A stretch of 64,000 bases of DNA from the NCBI GenBank assembly GCA_946807835.1, contig OX327699.1, forward strand, positions 1,862,501-1,926,500, in the 5' to 3' direction. The notes beneath the pieces were generated by a model. It worked only from the letters and a program-made list of their open reading frames with translations. It did not search any database and was not told the origin of the DNA. Position 1 is the stretch's first letter. Every line of letters begins with the position of its first letter. The translations under genes were made by a program, and so were the position numbers. This document shows, piece by piece, positions 23,423 through 34,746 of the stretch. The stretch comes from Ailanthus altissimus (taxonomy: Eukaryota > Streptophyta > Magnoliopsida > Sapindales > Simaroubaceae).

Positions 23423-23430
23423 TTTATATA
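23423..23430 (-). promoter_or_regulatory. TATA box of LTR C3
   Basis: On the minus strand the sequence reads CCCTATATAAAGCCACTCG. The equivalent in C1 is TATAAAA at 15943-15949, followed by the same CACTCGTT block, so the element is conserved between copies. It sits just downstream of the palindrome array. Confidence 0.65.
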
Positions 23431-23482
23431 GGGATTGATTTGAGCTTGAAAATCTCAATTCTCATCGGATTAGGACTCGCAC

Positions 23483-23705
23483 TACCGCTGGCGCGCTATG
23501 CATCTGTCGCTGGGGCGACGCGTGAAAAAGCCTTCACCGCTGGAGCGGTGGGATCTTGGCGCTGGGGCGCTGCATGAAAACGGCTTCACCGCTGGCGCGG
23601 TGACTATTCGGCGCTGGGGCGCTAGACGCGACTTAATCAGGTCGTTTTTCTTATTTCGATCACTATTCCAGCGCTGGGGCGACAATCCTTGTGGCGCTGG
23701 GGCTA
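23483..23705 (-). repeat. 52-bp-period tandem array of G+C-rich palindromes in the U3 of LTR C3
   Basis: The core CGCTGG starts at 23486, 23508, 23538, 23560, 23590, 23612, 23672 and 23695. The spacings are 22, 30, 22, 30, 22, 60 and 23, so a two-box unit repeats every 52 bp. One box type forms a perfect short hairpin (CACCGCTGGAGCGGTG at 23535-23550, CACCGCTGGCGCGGTG at 23587-23602). The other reads GGCGCTGGGGCGCT. C4 keeps a decayed version at 54785-55005. The array lies upstream of the TATA box, where LTR enhancers lie. Confidence 0.85.
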
Positions 23706-25245
23706 TGGACACATATTTTGAAAAGTTTGCATTTTAGTCCCTGTTTTCGCTCCTTTTGCGTTCTTTCTTTAAATTTCGTTCAAGTCCCTATAAATAACAA
23801 TAATGCACATAAATAGCCATCTATTCTCATAAAATCATAAAATATCAATAATAAAAACATGAGAAAATATATGACAAATTTGCCCTTATCAGGTACAGAC
23901 TAAAAATAGGCTAGGAAGAAATATTAGAGGTCCCACATGACCCAATTGGAGTGGTAAGGGAAAACCAGGTGCTTGATGAAAGAAAGGTCTCATAGGTCGG
24001 GGACTCTGAGCAAGTTGTAAGGAATAAACGTAATCTAGAATAGTTAAATACCAAGCAGCCATTAGAAGATAAAGTCTGCAATTTAGAAGAGAGATTGAAA
24101 AGCCTCTTAGAAGAGAAGGAAAAGAAAGACCAACCACCCCCAAAGAAGATTGAAAGAGAGAGGAAGTCTCAATTGATTGAGGAGCTAAGAGATACAGAAC
24201 TTTTGATTGGATTCGGGCTACCGAGCCTCCTAATTTATAGGCTAGCCATTGACCCCAATCACTATGTGGACTAATTAACTGATCTGCTTTCTATTGTAGG
24301 GCTAAAACAATACCAGATATGCAGGCTTTTTCATATGAACCTTGAAGGCCTAGCCATTCTCTAGTACTAAGGGCTGTGGCAACAGAGGATTTCCTTCTAC
24401 TGCAAACTTACAAAGAAGTTTGCTCAATATTTTTGAAGTTCTTGGGAAGTGGTAAAAGACCCTAGACAGCTGAAGTAGGTAAGACAAGGAAGGAATGTGA
24501 ACCTCAAAGATTATGTGAAGAGATTCCACAAAGAGATGATTTCATTTAGAGCTTTCGATTAGACCATAGCTTTGCAGCCACTTAGATCGGGGCTAAAGTT
24601 AAATAGGTTATGGTATTACCTATCTAAAAAAATTTCCCAAACTACGTTTTGGCTTATAACAACTCTTCCAAGTATATTACTATAGAGAAGTAAAGAGATA
24701 TTCTACAGAAGCTGCTTGCGATCAGGTTTTCTTAAGGGATAGAGATACAAGGGGAAAGAGAGAAGTCACTACCCCCTCAAAAGTAATAAAGGTTGGACAA
24801 TTATTATCAACCTCAATAAAGGGTGACCTACTTAAACAGATGCAATGTGCCTTTGGCTTGGAAGAATGACAGGCATAATAGATCTCAGCCTTATAATAAC
24901 CATCATGAATAGCCAAGAAGTCCCAATATCCTGAAGGAGTTCCCAGTGGAGGAAAGAAGGGTGGCTCAGGTCAGAAGCTTCATCCTTTTGGTTGTTCTAC
25001 TAGAAGATGTTTATGAAACAATTAAGAATAGTGGCTTGCTCAATAAAGGCTCTAACAAAGGCAAAAGGGTAGAGCAACGGATGAACTCGAAAAGCTTGTG
25101 TGAGTTCCACTGCAGTCCAAGATATGTCACTGGAGAATGTATGGAGTTAAAAATGTATGTGGATGCTTTGATGAGGAATAACTACTTAGAGGAGTTCCGA
25201 GCATATAGACAATGCAAACCACCTATTGTTCGCTCAAACCAGTGA

Positions 25246-25785
25246 TTATAACCGGCAAAATGAATAAAAGAATAAAATACTAAAAGAAAATGGAGAAAGA
25301 GATGTGTATTTTAGATAAGAGTTGTTTAAAAATAATTATCCTATGAAAATTGTTTCAAACAATTATACAAGAGTTGTATACATATATTTATCATCTCTAT
25401 TTTAGAAACAAATATTTGTATTCAAAGTGTTAGAATACATGTTGCTGGAAATTCTAGATCAAAGTTACCATTCTAGCTCCATAATCCTACCAAACTGTTA
25501 TGGACTAGAATTGTTTGACAATACATTTCAAGGTGAGCTCTTTACTTGGATAGTTGGAAGACTTGAAGATTTTTGTAAAGCTACCTTCATTAGGTAAGTA
25601 TTCTTTACATTTTATTTTATCATAATTGTTCATGTATAAATTTTATATAATAGTTATACATGTACATATATGTGATATATGTGCGTAATTTGGTAAATTG
25701 GGTGTATTTTGTTAATATACGTCCACTACGTGTAATAAAATTTTAAAATTATATGTACACTCGTATATCACACACTCTATCCAAC
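25246..25785 (+). mobile_element. 5' LTR of copia element D (truncated at its start)
   Basis: Bases from about 25258 to 25785 are colinear with 29382-29899 in the 3' LTR (AGTTGTATACATATATTTA, GAAGATTTTTGTAAAGC, the terminal CACACTC.ATCCAAC). The first part of the LTR (the 28993-29380 equivalent) is absent, and gypsy gag abuts directly. A deletion therefore removed the gypsy pol together with the start of this LTR. Confidence 0.75.
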
Positions 25786-25802
25786 GAATAGTATCGGAGC
25801 AT
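25786..25802 (+). other. Primer-binding site of copia element D
   Basis: AATAGTATCGGAGCATG follows the LTR end and resembles the usual initiator-methionine tRNA site TGGTATCAGAGCATG with a few changes. Confidence 0.6.
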
Positions 25803-27029
25803 GTTGAATTGAGTATGTGATAATTCTTGTCGTTAAATATGTCTAACATGGTGATGTTGTATATTTGAACAACTTGATGATATTTAAAATTTGAACACGG
25901 TGATGCTGTATTTTGAACAACTTGATGATGTTTAAAATTTGAACATGGTGATGTTTGATGTTTAAACATGATGATGAAAAAATTGTGGTATTCTTGAACA
26001 TGATAGTATTTAGAATTTGATGATGTTTGGATATGATACCTAATAGAAAATAGTAAAAATCGAAGGCGAAGAATAATGTTTGAAGGGTCGGAACACTGTT
26101 CCAGCGGCCAATGCCATGACGCCAATATACTAACTTGAGCGCTGTGGCACCAACATACTGACTTCATTGCCATGGCGCTAGATGTTTTAATGATGGACGC
26201 CGCGGTATACGGCTATTTTGGATGAACGCCGTGGTGTTAGTTCTCTAGTGTTGTGGCGTCCAAGTACTGAAGATAAAAAAAAAAAGAGTACTGTATTTTT
26301 TGAAGCATTATATAGTATAATGCTAGAACCTTCAGTTTTTAATGCTGATAATTCCAAACATAATACTTTTATTTGTAATTTTTGCAAGTGAAGTATATTT
26401 AATACAATTATAATTTTTATATTAATGTATTAAAATTATAAATCATTTGTTTACTTTGTTAACCACGATAAAAGCCTTATTGGTGGGGGTTAGTTGTGCT
26501 TGCGTAAATAAATATTTTAATTATAAATTGAATTCATATATGATGCAAAAATTTATTATAATTATTAATATATATTAATTAATAATTAAATTAAATCCCT
26601 CTTAATCCGATTGAATAATATTATATAATGATCCTTTTTGTTAATATGGTATTAAACAGGTCATTTCGGTCATTTCCAATATTGCTACAGCGTATGATCT
26701 AATGAATCATACTTCCACTGGTAAATTTTAATACTTCGTTGTCTTTATATTCTTGGAATATTAGGATATACAACTTACTCATATGAACATGTGTTTCTTT
26801 AGAAACACATGTAAAAAATTTTGAAATGTTCAAAGAATTCTGACTAGAAGTGAAGAAATAAACCACTATATATGTTGAACACCTTTGATTAGATTGAGGC
26901 TGTTTATACATAAGCAATAAATTCACGGATTAGTTAAAAGGAGAATGAGATTCTAGCTCAATATAGTTTTTTAGGTACTTCTCAACACAAATGTATTTTG
27001 AAGTAGAGAAACTAGACTTTATTAGTTAA
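25803..27029 (+). other. Leader and decayed gag region of copia element D
   Basis: No gag domain could be read. Bases 25847-25960 hold a tandem repeat of about 48 bp (TTGAACAACTTGATGAT starts at 25865 and 25913). Bases 26095-26265 carry several short G+C-rich palindromic words (GCGCTGTGGC, GCCATGGCGC, GACGCCGCGG). The rest is AT-rich. Confidence 0.5.
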
Positions 27030-28990
27030 GGTTCGAATAATGTTGAGCTTAACCGATCTTCTAAAATATCTATAAGGTTATGGTTTTGAAAATGCTACTC
27101 ACTTATTGAATAAACTTTCATCGTAAATCCTTCCTTCTACAACATATAAGATATGGACTAGAAGGAAATAGAATCTTAAGTATATTAAGATTTATGGTTA
27201 TTCTACTTGTATAAAAGTTGCGCAATAGGATAAATATACTTGGACTCAAAGGGTACAAATATCGGTTCATAAAATATTCAAATATTCCATGGGATATCAA
27301 TTCTATAATTCAAAGGAACGAAACTTGTTCGTTGTTAGTAATATCACTTCCTAGAGAAATAGTTTCTCATGGATCGTGGGAATTGTAAAAAGATTGAACT
27401 TTATAAATTTAATTAGGATGAAAATGAATCGACAATGGAACTTAAAAATCAATTGAGTGAAATACCTTTAACATACTTTCCCATAGGTTAAAAAAGGATA
27501 TCAAAGCTACTTGTTAGGTATGTTTTATACTTGAAATGTGCTCTTGGTGTTTTCTTAGTTGAAGAAAATGATCCTACGACTTATAGAAAGACGATGTTAC
27601 ACATCATTTAGGAAAAATAACAAGATGCTAAAAAATTCAAAATTAACTTTAAGCATAACAATAAAGTCTAGGACTTATTTGTGCTTCAAGTAGAAATTAT
27701 TCTTATTGATTATAAATAAGTTTACGCATTAAAAGTGTGGGCCCAAAAGGAGATAGAAACCTTCAAAAGCTTGATTGGTGTAAAAAGTTACATTCAACAG
27801 TCTGGGATCAATTATGAGGAAACATTTTCACCAATACACATGCTAAATTTAATTCGAATTCTGTTGGATATTGTAGTATGCTAAACTCTTCATTTTGATA
27901 AGGTAATTATAGAGTCTGATTTCATTAAAAGTGAAGAGAAAGCTTGTGTGTTTAGAAAAGGTAGTGAGAGCATAAATTATCTTTTTAATTCTCTATATGA
28001 ATAACATAGTCACCGTCAGAAATGATAATAGTATATTGCAAGTCAGTCAGTTAAGGTTATCTGAGTAATAACTTCTCTTTAAAATATTGGTAAAGGCTTC
28101 TTATATACTAGGTATAAAGCTTTATAGAGATAGAGTTAGGAAGTGGATAAGATTCTCCAAACCTTCGTACATAGACTAAGTCTTGAAAATGTGCAGTTTT
28201 AATAACTATGAGATAGTTAATGTATCTTTCAAATATGGCATTCATCTTTTTAGGAGCAAGTGTCCTCAAGTAGAAAATGAAAGAGTTAGAGTGTTTAAAA
28301 TACAATATACAAAAACTAGAGGTAGCTCGATGTATACCATGTTTTGTACGAGACCTGTATTTTAATGGTTGTAAGTGTTACAATCCATTATCGACCTAAT
28401 CTAGGTAATGACCATTATATGGATGTGAAATATATCCACTTATACCTAGAGGTATGAAGGATAGGCTTTTAATTTATGGAAAAGCTACTTACAAATAAGA
28501 GAATACAAAGAATCAGGCTTGCAGTCTGACCTGGATGATAGATAAACTCATCTAATTATGTATATCTTCTTAAAGGTACCACAACTTGTAGAATGAGTGC
28601 AATTCAAATGTCCACAATTGATTCTACCTTAGATGTAAAATAGATTTCAATTTGAGAAGCCTGCAAAAGAAGTTTTATGAATATTTAAGTCAGCTGCAGA
28701 GCTTAGAATAAACACCAAGCTCAATAAATTCTATCACATTAAAATGCAACAATAACAGAATAATTGCTCAAGCCAAAAAATCATAAAACACACAAAAAAT
28801 CTAATTACGTGGATTCTTAATACCACATAATTAGAAATATCTTGGCTATTGGAGATGTAAAAGTATCTAGGAAACATCTTTACAAATTATAGAGGACCCA
28901 TTATCTAAAGCCTTAACTCTTAAAGTATTAGAGAAACACTTAGAGTCAATGTATATTAAATACCATCATGAATGACACTAGAGCAAGTGG
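27030..28990 (+). pseudogene. Ty1/copia pol (integrase end, RT, RNase H end), degenerate
   Basis: Despite many stops and shifts the order of domains is readable. The integrase C-terminal part is at about 27050-27380 (ATHLLNKLS, then NLKYIKIYGYSTCIK and SMGYQFYNSKERNLFVV-like text). The RT entry is at about 27760-27900 (SGINYEETFSPI and LNLIRILLDIV). The RNase H end is at about 28815-28920 (HIIRNILAIGDVKVSRKHLYK). The copia order (integrase before RT) is clear. It is followed by a purine-rich GAGCAAGTGGG and the 3' LTR. Confidence 0.8.
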
Positions 28991-28992
28991 GT

Positions 28993-29899
28993 GTTGTTGA
29001 AATTTATATTTACGTGTTATCCTATTATGTATAAATAGTTAATTATAGTATTTATACAATTATCATTTCTAATTAAATCATTAATATTATTAATTATTAA
29101 ATGGTAAGATGCTTATTACGTTTAAGATATTGTATAATATGAAGGAGTTTAGATCAATGCTAAGAGTTAACAACGCTAATAGTTATAAGTGTTAAAAGTT
29201 AGTCGTAAATTGTAATAGAGTACTTTGTTGGAAATGTAAAATGAATGGATGAATGAATTCATTTTGGCTATGACATATTCGGCCAAGGCATGGAGAGGTG
29301 AGAGAGTGTGTTTAGTTCTTGGTTCTTTCAAGTGTTGAAAACAAAAGAAAAACTCTGTCATTCTTCTTTAATGGATGGTTTAAAATGAATAAAAGAAAAG
29401 GGAAAAATATATATATATATATTTTAGACAAGAGTTGTTCAAAAATAATTATCCTATGGAAATTGTTTCCAACAATTATACAAGAGTTGTATACATATAT
29501 TTACCATCTCCATTTTAGAAATAAATATTTGTATTCAAAGTGCTAGAATACATGTTGCTAGAAATTCTAGATCAAATCTACTATTCTAGCTCCATATCCC
29601 ACTAAACTATTATGGACTAGAGTTGTTCAAGAAACATTTCAAGGTAAGTTCTTCACTTGGATAGTTAGAGAACTTGAAGATTTTTGTAAAGCTACCTTCA
29701 TTAGTAAGTATTCTTTACATTTTATTTTAACATAATTGTTCGTTATGTATAAATTTTGTATAATAGTTATACATGTACATATATGTGATATATGTGCTTA
29801 ATTTGTTAAATTGGGTGTATTTTGTTAACATGCTTCTGCTCTGTATAGTAAAAATTTGAAATTTCATGTACACTCGCATATCACACACTCCATCCAACA
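28993..29899 (+). mobile_element. 3' LTR of copia element D
   Basis: It starts TGTTGTTGAAATTT after the purine-rich tract and ends CATCCAACA. From 29382 on it matches the 5' copy at 25258-25785. It breaks into gypsy LTR sequence (29900 onward matches 21937 onward), so element D inserted into the LTR of the second gypsy copy. Confidence 0.8.
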
Positions 29900-30060
29900 G
29901 AACCACCATCGACGAGACCATAACAATAGCTCTCTCTATATAGAAGTCTGAACCCAAGCGGCCCATAATCTCGGCCTACACAGGTAAGGCCTAGTGTTTT
30001 GGTTTCTAAACAAAATAAATTTAAAGCTTGTTGGCATGAAGAAGCCTTTTTTTTCTGGTC
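29900..30060 (+). mobile_element. End of the gypsy LTR, right of copia D
   Basis: This matches 21937-22104 block by block and ends in the same T-rich run. The sequence after it (GTCAGCACCTATAAAAGC) could be a decayed primer-binding site, but I am unsure. Confidence 0.65.
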
Positions 30061-30445
30061 AGCACCTATAAAAGCTAGTGAAATGCCGATGGTTATTAAA
30101 CAAGCTTTTAAGTTTGATATCTTTCTAAAACAAGGCCAAACTGCCACTTCGATCAATCATTTTTACAATAAATTTTTCACTAAGGCCAAATTATACTTAT
30201 GCCATTTGATGTTGATATGAAATTGTTTTCATCATAACACCCAAATCAGGGCAAAATGCTTGCATATAATCTCATAAGATACAGAATGATTGTACATTGC
30301 CCAAGCCATGAATATACTAACATAATTTTTCATTGTGATCGGTAGCCTTGCTCAATAGTAAGGTCCGCCGTTGGAGAAATTTCAAGAGCCAATCATGGAA
30401 CTCAATATCATTCAGTCTTATACAAATATTACATGGATGCTTCAT
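30061..30445. other. Unassigned stretch
   Basis: No protein family can be read on either strand. A short minus-strand frame (INDIEFHDWLLKFLQRR-like, about 30340-30410) has the look of LINE or host coding but no diagnostic motif. By position it may belong to the LINE remnant, or to gypsy sequence. Confidence 0.3.
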
Positions 30446-31147
30446 TGTTGTGTGTTTTCTAAGCATAAAGTTAAGTGCAAGTAAATTCTATTCTAACAAG
30501 TAATAAATGGACTATAAAGTTGGATGTTGAACCAATATGGATAATTATTATTCTCAACCAAGTATTAAATTTGTATCTTTCTAGTAATTATCCATAAAAT
30601 TAAATCTTCAAATTATAAATAATTAAATAAAATAAAAGTGCAAAAAATAAATAACACAACTTAAGTAACTCAAGAAGATAGTAATATAGAGAAAGCCTAG
30701 GGTTAATTACACCTTGATTATATTTTTTAAAGATTAATTCTTTAATATTTAAATTCTTCAATTCTTATTATTGGTTAAGACACTAATGTATTTACAAGCC
30801 TCTCTTAAGGTCAAGTAAGTATATCTCAATTTACTAAATACCTATATTTCTATGGCAATTGCAAGAAATCAAAATTCATTAAGAACAAGTCTTATGAACC
30901 ATACATGCCAATTAGGTATATCTCTATTCTAAATTGGAACTAGTAAATGTTTTAACAATGATCTATCAAATTATCAAGGTCTAAATACAATGATGCCTCT
31001 TGAGTTTATCGAAGTATTATCAATTTAATCACAATATTGATAAGATATAATGAAGCATTAAGAATAAATAGTTTGAATAATAAAGAATTGAGTTTATCTA
31101 AATATTAAAAAGATTTAACAATTAAGCACACATATAGAGTTCAAGTA

Positions 31148-33254
31148 ATAACTATCAAGAGATTTAATATATATGGGTGTATGCATGTGCAATTATGTCT
31201 ATTGCCTAATATACGTATCCTATACATATAATACGCGGCAGAAGCGTTAAATTAAATAATAAACACAATAAATATAAAATATTAGTAACGTTTGAGAACT
31301 CACCTCAACGTGTAACGTTATACACGTATATCCCTGAAATCCGCATAAAGCCCAACTCGTGGGCAGTTCTAGTCACCAACTCTGTAAGCTAGAACAATAA
31401 TTCGATATTCAACACGGGATTAACTCTTAATACTCAAAATGGTCGGATGTGTATTTATATCATTTTCTCCAAAAGGATAAGAAACCATTGCTTCAATTGG
31501 AAGCAATTTACCATTGCTTCAAATGGAAGCAATTTACCATTGCTTCAAATGGAAGCATAGAGAAAAATGAAACAATTTCATTTTTTGTTCTTTTTTTTCT
31601 CCTTCGATTTCCTTCTTCCTTTTCTCTTCTCCATTTCTTTCATTTGCTTTTCTCTCCTGGCCACAAAAACACACACCTCTCTCTTTTTCTCTCTTTCTTT
31701 ATATATATATATATATAATAAAATATTAATAAAATATATTATATAATATAAATAAAAATAATTTAATAATATAATATAATAATATATTATATAATATAAT
31801 AAGAGAGATATTTTGATTATTTAACCATTAAATAATCAAAGTATATAATGACTATTTTACCCCTTATAAATAGTTACCAAGCATACCCCCTAGTGGGTCC
31901 CACCAAATTCTACGCTCGGGTAAACTCACCCGAGGGTCCACAATATGCCACGTATCATAATACAATTAGTAAATAATAATTATTAACTAATTATTATATT
32001 TAACACTTAAATACAAACACGCACGTATTCCCGTGATAATGCTGAATATGGCTGGATTAAACACTTTAATCCGGCACGCTGCCCTAGTGCACAACGTGTA
32101 CACTCTATATCGCGGGACTCCATAGGTCCACGCCCGATTCATCAAATGGAACTATTCCATAAGTTCGTGAGCAATGCCCTACGCACACGTCACGGATATG
32201 CAAATCAGCGTGTTGAACCATGCAAGTTCAGGTTAAAACGCATACATATAATCCTTCCATGATAATATCCTGGATGAGCGGGGATATAGATTATTACCGT
32301 CAAATCCCCTAGTGCTCATCCATATCTTATCTCCAGACTTGTATCTTACTAAACAATATGTGCAAACTCCTTTGCCATATTGTTCTACTCTGGCGGAACT
32401 CTTTCCTGGGATTTATGCTTGTGGCCACAAGACTTTCTGAAATATAGTCTTGAAGCATCTGGATATCTAACTCCTTGTGCGAGCTGACGAATCCCATATC
32501 TGTACACACCGGACTTCATAAGCATCGGACCATACCCAGCGACACCCAACGGTCACACTATAAAAGGTCTGTGACATGCGTGGAACCAAAATATAGTGGA
32601 TCACTTACAAGCCCACCGTGGCACTCAGGTCAAAGGACCACTTATAATACTCAACTCGAGAGGCCCTTCCATTGATAGCTTATATAGGATGTCTATCGGA
32701 GGCCCTCATGAGCCTGTCCCATATCCAGTCCTAACTGGATACCCATATGTCAATATGAGCTCCAAGCTTACGGTTGGCTAGGAATGACCATCTATACCCT
32801 ATAGGTACGATATATGTTAATATATATATAAAAGTATCCACTGATAGACCCGCATCGGCAGAAATAGATCAGGGACAATAATTGGAGAACATACTTGCGT
32901 AACTAGTATTTTCTAGCACCCGATTATAACTATGCAATTACTGGTATATTCCCTAGTCTATGTCCCATTACAGACAAGGCTCCAACTCTTGGATATATTG
33001 AGTATTATAACCAGTTAACCCTTAAATGTGCTAAGATTTAGCATTTATATCTCTCAACATAGCTAACCATGAACCCTTATCTAAACTCCTTTAGATCTGA
33101 TCCGAATTCCTTCAGATCCACAATATATGTAACGTTACATTGTATAATACTATATAAATGGGTATTAGCGATTTAATGAGAATGTACACTTGTATAAATA
33201 CAAAAGTATATATACATTCAGGGATGATACGTAAGCACTGACCCTAACAATAAC
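31148..33254 (-). mobile_element. Solo LTR E2 with ATAAC target duplication
   Basis: The element is 31153-33249. On the minus strand it begins TGTTAGGGTCAGTGC and ends CTCTTGATA. ATAAC at 31148-31152 and 33250-33254 is an exact duplication within LTR C5. It matches E1 at the window start over long blocks. No coding is visible. Internal low-complexity parts are a 26-bp tandem repeat (31485-31557), a pyrimidine-rich run (31580-31700) and AT-only sequence (31700-31805). Confidence 0.8.
31485..31557. repeat. 26-bp tandem palindromic repeat
   Basis: Units start at 31485, 31511 and 31537 (the last is 21 bp). Each contains an inverted repeat, ATTGCTTC and GGAAGCAAT, around a short centre, so each unit can form a hairpin. 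Confidence 0.85.
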
Positions 33255-33817
33255 TCTATAAAATAAATTTAGTTTATGATTACAAGAGAATTATACTTGA
33301 AAAATAAAATAAATATGATACAACCAAAAGTAAACAGACATCAATTTGCAGTTCGTTGATACGCCAAAGATTTGCCAATAATCTCTTGCTTCTCTTGATA
33401 TTCTCTCTCTAAATTGTTCTAATTGTTTAATTGGCTTTAAAGAGCCATAAGTTGTGTATTTTTTAGGTCTAAAATGAGTGGTATTTGTATAGAGATATAT
33501 TGAAATCTTTGAGTTGTATTTCTCTTTATTTTAAGAAAGTCACACTGCTGTAGTGAAATATTGTTCACCGTTGTAGAGAAGTTCACTATAGCAAATAACT
33601 GCTTATGGTTACTGTTTATGATCATTGTTCTGGTTCTGTAGTATTTTTGATGTTTTGTCTCGTTTTATTTAGATTTTCATTTTTATTTGTTCCATTGACT
33701 TTAAATCTCTAAAATAACAATAAAACATATAAAAAAATTAAATAATTTTAATTTTAATAAATAAATATTAAACTTAGAAGATGAAAATATTATAACTAAT
33801 TAACCCATATCATTCAC

Positions 33818-34741
33818 CTTTTTGTATTTCTTTTCAAAGAAAAGTTAGCATAATGCCCCAGTGCGTTTTGTTTAGATCTCACAATATATTGTAAAATGAT
33901 AAAGATAAAGCCGAGTACTGACAGAACTTGGCGTCCTAGACAAAGAGCACTCGCTAATTTTTTTATTAGAGGATGCTGCCTCGGCAGAAAGATTCCCTTT
34001 GGTGCGAGTTCGAATTGTAGCAAAAGTAGGCTTTGATTAAAAATGAAATGAACTTGGAAAAATATGAACATTAGAAGTGACCTAAGCAATGGAAAGAAAG
34101 TGTAGCAATAAGAGAACTTGCCAGCTGAGTCTTGTTTATGAAGCCATAAAAGGGATTTTGAGAAAGAACTAAAGCCTTCACAGTCCTCGTCAGCAGAATT
34201 TGAATTCGAGTTAGACTGAGTCAGCCTCTATCCTTAGAAGAAATCGTACCAAACTTATCCACATAAACCCTATGCCTGATAACCACCCTAGATGCTTCAT
34301 TTTGAAAACTATTTCTTAGTATATACTAAACCTGGAGTCAAAATATCCACAATTGCAAGAATATTAGATGCCTTCAAAGGAATCTTAACGGACACCACAA
34401 AACAAAACTAGTCCATCATTAATAACTCTATTATATGAAGGAAGACCAACGACATCATTATTAGCTACAACATTAATTTAGAAAGACATTTTAATACAAA
34501 CGAATGAATGCCCACATGTTGACAAGCAAAAGATAAAACACCAGGATTAAGGTCGCTACATGGTTGTTTTGCAGCACCTAGGCCAGAATAACCATTAGGG
34601 TTAGCCTGTAACAGAAGGGTATATATTTAAGTAGTGGAATCAGACATATTGCCCCTGTAAGAAGAACGCTCCTTATCTGAATGCCCAATTATGCCACACT
34701 AAAAAAAAATAAAAAATTTAAAGAAGTATCTCAAAATGAAA
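33818..34741 (-). pseudogene. LINE ORF1-like remnant, downstream part with zinc knuckle
   Basis: Minus-strand text near 34640-34700 reads CGIIGHSDKERSSYRGN, which resembles the zinc knuckle that follows DUF4283 in plant LINE ORF1 proteins; the last cysteine is missing. Element B separates it from the DUF4283 part at 40450-41045. Further text (NNDVVGLPSYNRVINDG near 34400-34450) is open but not recognised. No endonuclease or RT was found here. Confidence 0.55.
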
Positions 34742-34746
34742 AAGGA

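Larger units (their letters stand above)
22440..23896 (-). mobile_element. Solo LTR C3 with GGTAC target duplication
   Basis: The LTR spans 22445-23891. GGTAC at 22440-22444 and 23892-23896 is an exact duplication, and the gypsy gag resumes behind it. In its own orientation (minus) it starts TGATAAGGGCAAATTTG and ends ATATCGCATCA. It is the best-preserved C copy. Family C matches the 3' LTR of the Athila-like element at 41926-48590, whose polypurine tract precedes it. U3 carries a 52-bp-period array of palindromes just upstream of a TATA box. Confidence 0.92.
22174..25245 (+). pseudogene. Tat-like gypsy gag, split by solo LTR C3
   Basis: Coding begins near 22174 (MVKHLSNSQNQP) and includes a charged coiled-coil section (EIQEKLRTLKEEREELR, resumed near 24070-24180 after the LTR). 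The retrotransposon gag core lies about 24330-24610, with QRISFYCKLTKKFAQYF and NVNLKDYVKRFHKEM. The C-terminal part 24946-25245 contains SLCEFHCSPRYVTGECMELK, the C/H motif that follows the gag core in Tat elements. Several stops and frameshifts are present. Protease and RT are absent: copia element D follows immediately, so pol was lost by deletion. Confidence 0.8.
30441..33817 (-). mobile_element. Solo LTR C5 (old), interrupted by LTR E2
   Basis: The arms are 30446-31152 and 33255-33812, colinear with C3 (AAGTGCAAGTA near the start, ACTAATGTATTTACAAGCCTC, ATTAGGTATATCTCTATTC, CGATATAGACGTCGAATTG-equivalent at 33340-33370). The end reads CCCATATCA where C3 has CCCTTATCA. The flanks TTCAT (30441-30445) and TTCAC (33813-33817) fit a mutated target duplication. 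G+C-rich palindromes are replaced here by decayed words near 33540-33620. Confidence 0.7.

Noticed and set aside
23266..23737. Plus- and minus-strand frames of 76-103 codons in LTR C3
   Set aside because: They run through the palindrome array in several frames and on both strands, as expected for repeated G+C-rich units.
31485..31557. CRISPR-like array
   Set aside because: Units are directly adjacent without spacers, and the setting is a plant LTR.
33985..34030. GCGAGTTCGAAT resembling a tRNA B box (tRNA or SINE)
   Set aside because: No A box at the right distance, no cloverleaf, and no poly-A/T end or duplication.
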